Assembly (NCBI GenBank): GCA_963833835.1 | Contig: CAWHZI010000015.1 | Coordinates: 404,078-468,077, forward strand | DNA from: Bog-532 sp963833835 | GTDB lineage: Bacteria > Actinomycetota > Actinomycetes > Streptosporangiales > Streptosporangiaceae | DNA length: 64,000 nt | Reading direction: 5' to 3' | Shown here: positions 57,274 to 64,000 of the stretch, piece by piece | Layout: each line of letters starts with the position of its first letter | Numbering within the stretch: the first letter of the stretch is position 1 | Made by a program: the position numbers and the translations under genes | The notes under the pieces: model-generated | Told to the model about the DNA's origin: nothing | Seen by the model: the letters and a program-made list of their open reading frames with translations, nothing else | The model's database searches: none

Positions 57274-58104
57274 TCAGCGGGAGCGGCGGGCGTAGCGCCG
57301 GACCGACAGCGGGATGAAGATGGCCAGCAACGCCGCGCACATGCCCAGCGTGGTCGGGATCGGGTGCTGCAGCGACCACACGTCCGGCACCGCCCCGCCC
57401 TGGGTGGTGCCGAACAGCTGGCGGGCCGCGGCCACCACCGCGCTGAGCGGGTTCCATTCGGCGATGACCCGCAGCCAGGGCGGCATGTTCTGGGTCGGGA
57501 CGAACACGTTGGAGATGAACCCCAGCAGGAACGCGGGCAGCATGGACAGCGTGTCGGCCGACTGCGGGCTCGAGGCGATCATGCCCAGCCAGATGCCGAC
57601 CCAGGCCATGGCGAAGCCGAACAGCTGCAGCAGCAGGAAGCCCAGCACCGCCCGCCCGAGGCCGGCGTCGGCCCGCCAGCCGACGATCAGGGCGCAGACG
57701 ATCGTGACGAACAGCGCGGGCAGCCCGATGATCGTGTTGCTGACCGAGCGGCCGATAAGCACGGCCGACCGGGCGATCGGCAGGGTCCGCATCCGGTCGA
57801 TGACCCCCTCGCTCATGTCGGTGGCCACGGCCGTGGCCACCGTGGCCGAGGCGAAGATCGCGCCCTGGGCGAAGAGCCCGGACAACAGGTAGGCCCGGTA
57901 GTGACCGCCGGGCACGCTGATCGAACTGCCGAACACGTAGCCGAACAGGACCACGAAGATGACCGGGGTCAGCACGCTGCCGAAGATCACGTCGCCCTGG
58001 CGGCGGGCCCGCAGCACGTAGCGCCGGGTCATCGTGTAGAAGTCGCGCAGCCCGAAGCGGAACCGTCCGGCGGCGCCGTCCGGCTCGATGACCAGCGCGG
58101 TCAC
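57274..58104 (-). CDS. ABC-2 type transporter permease
   Basis: The 276-residue protein has six membrane helices and the ABC-2 features G-V-I-D-R-M-R-T-L-P-I and an N-P-L-S-A-V-V-A-A-A-R-Q-L-F motif, as in DrrB-type exporters. The GTG at 58104 overlaps the end of the ATPase gene (GTGA). It forms an exporter with that ATPase, probably for a drug-like hydrophobic compound, under the divergent TetR. Confidence 0.9.
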   Translation of the reverse strand: MTALVIEPDGAAGRFRFGLRDFYTMTRRYVLRARRQGDVIFGSVLTPVIFVVLFGYVFGSSISVPGGHYRAYLLSGLFAQGAIFASATVATAVATDMSEGVIDRMRTLPIARSAVLIGRSVSNTIIGLPALFVTIVCALIVGWRADAGLGRAVLGFLLLQLFGFAMAWVGIWLGMIASSPQSADTLSMLPAFLLGFISNVFVPTQNMPPWLRVIAEWNPLSAVVAAARQLFGTTQGGAVPDVWSLQHPIPTTLGMCAALLAIFIPLSVRRYARRSR

Positions 58105-59152
58105 CGGGCACCAGCCAGGTCAGCGGGGGCGGTACCGGCCGCGGCGGCTGGGGTGCCAGGGGTACTGGGGCGTCCGGGTTTTCTGGAGCGTCTGGGTTTT
58201 CTGGAGCGTCTGGGCTGGTCAGGCGGGTGAACACCTCGTCCAGGGTGGGACGGGCCAGGCCGATGTCGGCCAGTTCGGCCGCGACCGGGGTGAGCCGGGT
58301 GATGACGGCGGCCAGCGAGGCCATCCCGTCCGGGGCCGGGACGCTGAGGTCCCGGCCGTCGTGGTCGGCGTCCGGGCCGAGCAGGGCCAGGACGGCGGGG
58401 CGGGCGGCCGGGTTCTGCAGCCGGATCCGGACCCGGGGCTGGCCGGCCGACGCCTTGAGCTGGCCCGGGGTGCCGGTGGCCACGACCGTGCCGTGGTCGA
58501 TGACCGTGACCTCGTCGGCCAGCTGGTCGGCCTCTTCCAGGTACTGGGTGGTGAGCAGCACCGAGGTGCCCACCTCCCGGGTCAGGCCGCGGATCACCCG
58601 GTACACCGCACCCCGGCTGACCGGGTCGAGCCCGGTGGTCGGCTCGTCCAGGAACAGCACCGGCGGCTCGGCGACCAGGCTGGCGGCCAGGTCCAGGCGG
58701 CGGCGCATCCCCCCGGAGTAGGTCCGCACCAGGCGCCCGGCGGCGTCGGTCATCTCGAACCGTTCCAGCAGCTCGTCGGCCCGGCGGCGGGCCAGCGCGG
58801 ACGGCAGGTGGAACAGGCGGCCGACCGTCTCCAGGTTCTGCCGGCCGGTCAGCAGCTCGTCCATGGTGGCGCTCTGCCCGGTCACCCCGATCCGGGCCCG
58901 GACCCGCTGGGGGTCGCGGATGACGTCGAACCCGGCCACCTCGGCCCGTCCGGTGTCCGGCAGCAGCAGCGTGGTCAGGATGCGGAGCGCCGTGGTCTTG
59001 CCGGCCCCGTTCCGGCCGAGCAGGGCGGTCACGGTTCCGGACCGGACCCGGAGGTCGACGCCCCGCAGGGCGCGGGTCTTCTTGAACGTCTTGGTGAGCC
59101 CCTCGGCCCAGATGGCATCGGCCCCCGTACGGGCCTCGGCGTGGGTGGTCAC
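58101..59152 (-). CDS. ABC transporter ATP-binding protein, DrrA-like (one frameshift)
   Basis: Walker A is G-R-N-G-A-G-K-T-T, the signature is Y-S-G-G-M-R-R-R-L-D-L-A, and Walker B is V-L-F-L-D-E-P-T-T-G-L-D. The C-terminal third is the DrrA extension. Close to the end the written frame changes at about 58165-58175; the correct end T-P-A-A-A-A-G-T-A-P-A-D-L-A-G-A-R stops at 58101-58103, overlapping the permease start. An 18-bp tandem repeat (58182-58217) encodes E-N-P-D-A-P twice. The ATG at 59152 is 90 bases from the divergent TetR gene. Confidence 0.9.
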
Positions 59153-59177
59153 GGGTTCTCCTCTGGCTGAACCTTGC

Positions 59178-59240
59178 GTACGGCGTACTCTGGCGTACGT
59201 TGTACTCTCGGGTACGACGTACGCTAGCGATACGATGTAC
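59178..59240. promoter_or_regulatory. Four-copy GTAC-N3-GTAC operator array
   Basis: GTACGGCGTAC (59178), GTACGTTGTAC (59195), GTACGACGTAC (59212) and ATACGATGTAC (59230) repeat every 17-18 bp between the divergent ABC exporter and TetR genes. The last copy touches the TetR start. This is a strong candidate for cooperative binding by the TetR protein. Confidence 0.7.
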
Positions 59241-59242
59241 GC

Positions 59243-60001
59243 GTGTCAACCGATAAAAAGGGCCCGGCCGAGGCACCCGCGCGCTCGTTCTGGAGTGGCT
59301 ACGACGTGATGTGGGGGGTGGCCCCGGAGACGGTGCCGCGCCGCGGGACCGGCCTGGACCGGACCACGATCGTCCGGGCCGCGATCGCCATCGCCGACGC
59401 CGACGGGATGGACGCCGTCACCATGCGCCGGGTGGCGGACCGGCTGAACACCGGGCCGATGTCGCTCTACCGCTACGTCCCGGACAAGGACGCCCTGGTC
59501 AGCATGATGGTCGACGAGGTCATCGGCGAGCCAGGCGCGCGGGGATCGGACGAGCTGCCCGCGCACTGGCGGGACGCGCTCCGGCAGGTCGCGGAGTCGA
59601 TCTGGGACGTGTGCCAGACCCACCCGTGGTACCCGGAGGCGATCATGGTCAGGCCGCCGCTGACCCCGAACGGGGCGGCCGGCCTGGACCTCTGCCTGTC
59701 GATCTTCGACGGCTACGACCTGGACATCGGGACCAAGATGCTGTTCGTCGGGATGATCCAGTACAGCGTGGTCGGGGCGGCGCTGATGACCGCGGGCGAA
59801 GGGCGCACCCGGGACCGGATGGACCTGACCGAGGAGGAGGTCATGGAGCAGGGCGCGCCGTTCATCAAAGCGATGATCGAAAGCGGGCGCTATCCCCGGG
59901 TGGTCGAGTTCATCACCAAGGCCGAGCACATCAGCGAGAAGGAAGAGATCATGCGGAACGTCGACCTCATCCTGGACGGCATCGCGACCCGGCTGCCCTA
60001 A
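59243..60001 (+). CDS. TetR family regulator (TetR/AcrR, with TetR_C-type C-terminus)
   Basis: The GTG at 59243 gives a 252-residue protein. The head reads I-V-R-A-A-I-A-I-A-D-A-D-G and T-M-R-R-V-A-D-R-L-N-T-G-P-M-S-L-Y-R-Y-V, closest to the TetR_C class (PF02909). Such proteins control drug exporters, and a DrrAB-type ABC pair is divergent. Four GTAC operators lie in the 90-base gap. It probably represses both itself and the exporter. Confidence 0.9.
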   Translation: MSTDKKGPAEAPARSFWSGYDVMWGVAPETVPRRGTGLDRTTIVRAAIAIADADGMDAVTMRRVADRLNTGPMSLYRYVPDKDALVSMMVDEVIGEPGARGSDELPAHWRDALRQVAESIWDVCQTHPWYPEAIMVRPPLTPNGAAGLDLCLSIFDGYDLDIGTKMLFVGMIQYSVVGAALMTAGEGRTRDRMDLTEEEVMEQGAPFIKAMIESGRYPRVVEFITKAEHISEKEEIMRNVDLILDGIATRLP

Positions 60002-60057
60002 GGGTGGCGCCCCGGGGCGGCGGCCCTGAGGGTGGTACGCCCGGGGCGGCGGCCCAG
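60001..60057. repeat. Two imperfect tandem repeats, GC-rich
   Basis: Two copies of about 28 bases (GGGTGG then a CCCGGGGCGGCGGCCC-like core) between the stop of the TetR gene and the stop of the convergent acetyltransferase. Each core can fold; a terminator is possible. Confidence 0.4.
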
Positions 60058-60059
60058 GG

Positions 60060-60380
60060 TCACATGTGGATGGCGGTACCGGGGTGATCGGGGTCGAGCA
60101 GGTCGGCGTACTCGGGATGCGCCTCGATGAACTCGGCCGTGAACGTGCAGAACACGGTGATCTTGCGGCCCTTGGCCCGCAGATCGTCCAGCGCGCCCCG
60201 GGACAGCGCGGTGGCGACGCCGTGCTCGCGCTGCGACGGCTCGACCCAGGTGTGGGTCAGCACGGTCCGGTTCCCGGCCAGCTCGTAGACCAGCGTCCCC
60301 ACGATTTCATCCCCGATCCGGGCCTCGTAGGTCCGGTTCTCCGGGTTGTCCCGCACATCGATCGTCGCCGTCTCGTCCAT
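60060..60380 (-). CDS. Small GNAT-type acetyltransferase (NATD1/YjdJ-like)
   Basis: About 106 residues, starting at the ATG at 60380 (an ATG at 60392 adds four residues). E-P-S-Q-R-E-H-G-V-A-T-A-L contains the R-x-x-G-x-A acetyl-CoA loop. The tail P-E-Y-A-D-L-L is typical of the short Acetyltransf_CG (PF14542) family. Substrate unknown. Confidence 0.85.
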   Translation of the reverse strand: MDETATIDVRDNPENRTYEARIGDEIVGTLVYELAGNRTVLTHTWVEPSQREHGVATALSRGALDDLRAKGRKITVFCTFTAEFIEAHPEYADLLDPDHPGTAIHM

Positions 60381-60714
60381 GCCTGTATTCAATCAGGGCT
60401 ACGAGGTAGCCGCGCTGTGACGCCGGGTCGACGTGACGCCTGGGCTGCGCGGGATGGGAGGAGCAGAGGGGTCCGGGTCGCCTGGCCTGGCCGCGTCGGG
60501 CAACAGGATCGATGGCGCCAAAGGGCTGGCCATAGCGGGTCAATGGCGCCATTGGCAGGACCGACGCCGCAGTGCAGAGGCCCATGAGGCGGTTGTGACG
60601 TCTGGGGTCCGGGCGCGCCGGTGGCGCACACGGGTGGCGGCCAGGGACGGAGCCAAGCCCAGGGCCTCTCATCCCGGAGGCCGAAGCGCCCCCGCCGGAG
60701 CGGAGCGGCGGCGG
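60381..60714. other. Non-coding gap with paired TGGCGCCA palindromes
   Basis: About 330 bases between two minus-strand acetyltransferases. TGGCGCCA occurs at 60513-60520 and 60544-60551, 31 bp apart, the same spacing as in the hairpin at 5503-5551. No gene is convincing here. Confidence 0.5.
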
Positions 60715-61239
60715 CTACTCGAGGAGGCGTTCCCACAGGATGACGTCGCGCCACTGGCCGCCCAGGAGGATCTGGGAGTGAGCGACGCCGTAGGCGATGT
60801 AGCCGTTGTTGCGCAGCACGTGCTGGGAGCCTACGTTGTCCAGCTGGGTGGTGGCCTGGGCCCGATGCAGCCGGAGCTGGCCTGCCATCAGCTCGGTGGC
60901 CAGGCCGACGGCGCGGGTGGCGTGGCCGTGGCCCTGCTGGGTGGTGGCGACCCAGTAGCCGAGTGAGGCGCCGCGGACCGGGCCGTACTCGATGTTCTGG
61001 ACGGTGATCTGGCCGATGACCTCGTCGCCGGCCAGGATGACGGCGGGCCAGATCTCGCCCTGGCCGTGCTGAGCCAGCAGCCGGCCGATCCGCCGGTGCT
61101 GGCCCGGGATGGTGAAGAACTCGGCCGGGCGGAAGGGTTCCCAGCGCTCGAACCTGTCGGCGTCGCGGATCAGGTGCCCGGCCAGGGCCTCGGCGTCCCC
61201 ATCCTGGATGAGCCGGATGCTGGTGGGTCCAGGAGTCAC
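60715..61239 (-). CDS. GNAT family N-acetyltransferase (RimJ/RimL type)
   Basis: The 174-residue protein has I-R-L-I-Q-D-G-D-A-E-A at the start. The central strand A-S-L-G-Y-W-V is followed by Q-Q-G-H-G-H-A-T, the Q-x-x-G-x-G/A acetyl-CoA loop, and N-V-G-S-Q-H-V-L-R-N-N-G-Y is the RimJ/RimL-type N-x-x-S-x-x-V-L-x-x-x-G-F/Y pattern. It probably acetylates a protein N-terminus or an amine. The start is a GTG or ATG at 61239. Confidence 0.87.
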   Translation of the reverse strand: MTPGPTSIRLIQDGDAEALAGHLIRDADRFERWEPFRPAEFFTIPGQHRRIGRLLAQHGQGEIWPAVILAGDEVIGQITVQNIEYGPVRGASLGYWVATTQQGHGHATRAVGLATELMAGQLRLHRAQATTQLDNVGSQHVLRNNGYIAYGVAHSQILLGGQWRDVILWERLLE

Positions 61240-61262
61240 CCCGCCAGGGTACGGAACCCGGC

Positions 61263-63016
61263 TCAGCTACTGGAGCAGGGCGGGGAGGGGGTGACCAACT
61301 GAGGCATCCGCCACGCGGCGGCCGCCTGGGCCACGGCCTCGGCCGCCTCCTGCAGCGGTGACTCCGCGCTGACCGCGTGTCCGGCCAGGAAATCGCGCAC
61401 CGTGTCCTGGACGCCGGAGTTGCCGAGCAGGCCGCCGTGCAGGGCCGCGACCACCACCGTGTCGGCGGGCAGCTGGCAAGCGGGCAGGGTGAGGCCGTCG
61501 GCCAGGGGCAGCACGGCCAGCCAGCGCTTGGGCTTCAGCTCGTTGGCCCGCACCGCGGCCTGGACGTAGCTGGCCCCGGTCTGGTCGACCGAGTTGATCA
61601 GCTTCTCCGCGCCGGAGGTGCCGAACGGGGACAGGCCGCCGATGAACCAGACCACGGCCTGCAGCGCGTAGCCCGGGACGTCCCCGCGGGCGTCGCGGTC
61701 GTCGGCCGGGTAGCTGACCTGGCCCGGGGCGATGATCGGGCTGAGCAGGACCACCGACCCGATGGGCACGTCCGGGTGCCGGGCCAGCATCGCGTACACC
61801 CCGAGCGTGCCCTCGCTCTCGGCCACCAGGTCGACCGGCCGCCCGGTCTCGGCGTACAGCCGCTCGACCTGGGCCGCGATGCGGTCCCCCAGCACCGGGA
61901 GCGGCAGGTCACTGGCGGCCGGGCCCTGGGGCAGCGGCTGGCCGCGGGAGTTCAGGCCCCGGTAGGAGAACTGCTGGGCGACGGCGTGGCCGGCGATGGC
62001 CCGCAGCGAGGACGCGGTGGAGCAGCAGGATGACCCGAACCCCTGGATCTCCAGGACCGGAGACTGGCGGCGGCACCGGACGGGGCCGGATCAGCCGCTG
62101 ACGACGGCGGCGGGTCCTGGGTGCCGATCGCGGCCTGGGCCTGGGTGCTCCGGTGGTGCGGGGCGGTCGCCACTGCGAAGCCAGCCCGCGCCACCCCGAT
62201 GACCAGGCCGATGGCCAGCACCGCGGCCACCGGGGCGATCGGCAGCCGCCGGGTGGCCGGGCTCCGGCGGCGGGCCGGACGGGCTCCCGGGGACCGGGCC
62301 GAGAGCGGGCCGGCCAGCGCGGCGGTCACGCCGTACCAGGCCCGCGCGTTGACCACTCCGGCCAGGCCGGCCAGGGGCACCGCGTAGCCGGTCGGCAGCC
62401 GGTTGATGACCAGGGCCGCGGCCGACAGCACCATGAACTCGGTCAGCAGCCAGGTCGCGGCGCGCAGCGGGGGCAGCGTGCGCCACCACCAGCTGGCCGC
62501 GCTGCCGTGGCTGAGCAGCAGGGCGAACAGCACCAGCACCGGCAGCATGCCGAGGAACGGCCACGAGAACGGCAGCAGGGCCACCCCGAAGACCAGCGCG
62601 ACCAGCGGGGACAGCAGCAGCACGGCGCACACCGTGAGCGCCGCGCTCGACCCGAGCAGCAGCATGGTCCGGGGCCGGGCCAGACCGCGGGGCCAGGCCA
62701 GCCAGGCCAGGGCGGCGTCGAGCAGGCTGCGCGCGGCGACCACGGCGGCCAGAGTCAGCGCGAACCGGGGCCAGGTGCCGCCCAGCCCGAACAGCCAGCG
62801 CAGGTCGTGGAACACGGCCAGCGGGGCCAGCGCGGTCACCTCGGGTGACAGGGCACGGGCCGACGGCACGGTCAGGTCCACCGCCGCGGCCTCGGCCATC
62901 GGTACCGCCACGGCCAGCGCGATCAGGGCCGGGCGGCTCAGGAAGCCGCGGCCGGAAAAGGGCGCGGCCGAGCCGGGGAAAGCGCAGGTGGCGGCGCGTG
63001 CTGAAGTCCCGGCCAA
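61263..63016 (-). CDS. Membrane-anchored alpha/beta hydrolase (one frameshift)
   Basis: The N-terminal half (62080-63016) has about eight hydrophobic helices, and the C-terminal half (61263-62060) is an alpha/beta hydrolase with the nucleophile in V-A-E-S-E-G-T-L-G, a G-x-S-x-G variant. They are joined by Q-G-F-G-S-S-C-C-S-T and a G-L-N-S-R-G-Q-P-L-P stretch only if one base is adjusted at about 62060-62070. The family appears in actinomycetes as large hydrolases with a membrane head. Substrate unknown. The start is uncertain: a TTG at 63016, or a GTG at 63044 in another frame. Confidence 0.68.
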
Positions 63017-63284
63017 GCCCGGACGTCTCCGGCGGGCCGGTCACTTCCTCGTGGCCTGTGCCTCCGTCAGGCATTACGAGGAATGGACCTCAACCGCAAC
63101 ATAACGATCACCCCGCGTGACGCTGTGTTCCGGGGCAGCAGCGCCGGGGTCCAGGGCGCTACTGCCAGTTCTCTGATCGTAAGCCGAAGCGGCAACCGCT
63201 TTATTTCGGGGCGCGCCACCGCTCGAGTCCGGGCTGGATCTCCTTTGGGGAGAAACATAATTAAATGATATAAATAGCTTATGG

Positions 63285-63806
63285 ATGGGTCGACGGAGGC
63301 GGCAGCGCGGAGGGGACGGGCGCGGGAGAGGACAGCGGCCGCTGGGAGAGGGCGGCCAGGCTCGGGCCGAGAACGGACCGCCCCGGAGGGCGAGCGGCCC
63401 GGGAGAGTCAGCCCGGAGGGCGAGCTGGCCCGGAGCGGCGAGGCGGCCCCGGGAGCTGCGGGAGAGCCGCGCCGGGAGGGCTGGCCCGGAGGGCGGCGCG
63501 GCGCCGACGGGAGAGTCGGCCCCGGGAGAGCTGACTCCGGGAGGGGACGAGCTCGCGCTGGGGGTGGCGGCCGGGATCGAGCGGCTGCTGACCCTGCTGC
63601 GCTCGCTGGCCCCGCGGGACGGGCTGTCGTTCACCGCGGCGGCGACGCTGGCCACGCTGGACCGGTCCGGGCCGTCCCGGCTGACGCTGCTGGCGGTGAA
63701 CGAGGGCGTGACCCAGCCCGCCATGACCCAGCTCGTGGCGCGGCTGCTGGATGCGGGGCTGATCGCCCGCGCCTCGGACCCGAGCGACCGGCGGTGGTCG
63801 AGGTGA
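63285..63806 (+). CDS. MarR family regulator with low-complexity N-terminus, broken at the 3' end
   Basis: Residues from about 85 (E-L-A-L-G-V-A-A-G-I-E-R-L-L) give the MarR dimer helix, then L-S-F-T-A-A-A-T-L-A-T-L, the recognition segment T-Q-P-A-M-T-Q-L-V-A-R-L and wing D-P-S-D-R-R. The first 80 codons are Arg/Gly/Pro/Glu repeats built from CCCGGAGGGCGAG units, unlikely to be a real domain. After D-R-R the frame is lost; the missing wing and last helix (E-G-S-A-L-L-A-R-R, L-A-A-M-L-A-R-L) follow to about 63945 through at least four single-base deletions. Confidence 0.62.
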   Translation: MGRRRRQRGGDGRGRGQRPLGEGGQARAENGPPRRASGPGESARRASWPGAARRPRELRESRAGRAGPEGGAAPTGESAPGELTPGGDELALGVAAGIERLLTLLRSLAPRDGLSFTAAATLATLDRSGPSRLTLLAVNEGVTQPAMTQLVARLLDAGLIARASDPSDRRWSR

Positions 63807-64000
63807 GCATCCCGCCGAGGGCTCGGCCCTGCTGGCCCGGCGCCGGCCGCGCGAGCCGGGCGGCTGGCCGCCATGCTGGCCCGGCTGAGCCGGAAGATCA
63901 GGCCGCGCTGGCCGCGGCCCTGCCCGCGATGGACGCCCTGACCGCCAGCGCAACATCGTCACGTCGCAGAACGGAGCAAGAGGTGAGTGGCACATCAGGA

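Noticed and set aside
57260..59152. A single 630-codon ATPase-permease fusion
   Set aside because: The second half is a shadow of the permease; the correct ATPase end and the GTGA overlap show two genes.
63083..63268. A 61-codon plus-strand frame in the gap before the MarR gene
   Set aside because: No ribosome site and no family; AT-rich end suggests a promoter region.

Overview
The window is 64 kb of very GC-rich DNA, with short AT-rich islands only between some genes. It uses many GTG starts and carries actinobacterial signature families: a DUF574-type methyltransferase, a SARP/BTAD regulator, WXG100/Ecc type VII secretion genes, an EfeUOB iron importer behind DtxR/IdeR-like boxes, and many TetR regulators. 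It is therefore from a high-GC actinobacterium, probably a filamentous one; I cannot name the genus. I saw no rRNA, tRNA, CRISPR array, intact insertion sequence or prophage.

Layout. 0-12.3 kb holds mixed metabolic and envelope genes: a flavocytochrome-like ferric reductase with an FMN-binding partner, AMP nucleosidase, an M55 peptidase, a nitroreductase, an FAD monooxygenase, a secreted SGNH hydrolase, a YbhB protein, DUF1295, a HicA-like small protein and an epimerase. 12.3-19.6 kb has a TetR/methyltransferase divergon with visible operators, an epoxide hydrolase, a CoA-transferase, a prolyl oligopeptidase and a 38-residue lysine-rich mini-protein. 19.8-23.3 kb is a SARP / beta-propeller / solute-binding fusion whose 3' half is broken. 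23.5-26.7 kb has TetR, a TPM-like membrane protein, an HD phosphohydrolase and an isochorismatase-like hydrolase. 26.8-30.5 kb is the iron-regulated efeUOB operon. Its 3' end is partly duplicated at 31.9 kb, and the two copies bracket a DUF2267 gene and a small conserved gene.

32.2-49.3 kb is a type VII secretion island. It has two WXG100 proteins, an EspC-like protein, a WXG-headed Pro/Thr-rich protein, eccB, eccD, eccC and mycosin. Embedded in it is a three-gene polymorphic-toxin unit: a small partner, a T7SS-type RHS/YD-repeat protein ending in a PIN-like toxin, and an overlapping zinc-ribbon-like candidate immunity gene. This is the most interesting system in the window. 49.4-64 kb returns to scattered metabolism, transport and regulation: DinB-like, L-2-hydroxyglutarate oxidase, an MFS exporter behind a SoxR-like box, a zinc alcohol dehydrogenase, a secreted six-hairpin-type glycosidase, a deaminase, a drug-type ABC exporter with a divergent TetR and a four-copy operator array, three GNAT/MarR-type genes, and a membrane-anchored alpha/beta hydrolase.

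Caution on reading frames. About twenty otherwise well-conserved genes are each broken by one or more single-base indels, usually in G or C runs. This includes essential parts of one secretion machine. I read most of these as sequence errors, and give each such gene its full extent with the approximate break point. Two places, the solute-binding domain at 21.8-23.3 kb and the toxin tip at 40.1-40.3 kb, have so many breaks that real decay is also possible.
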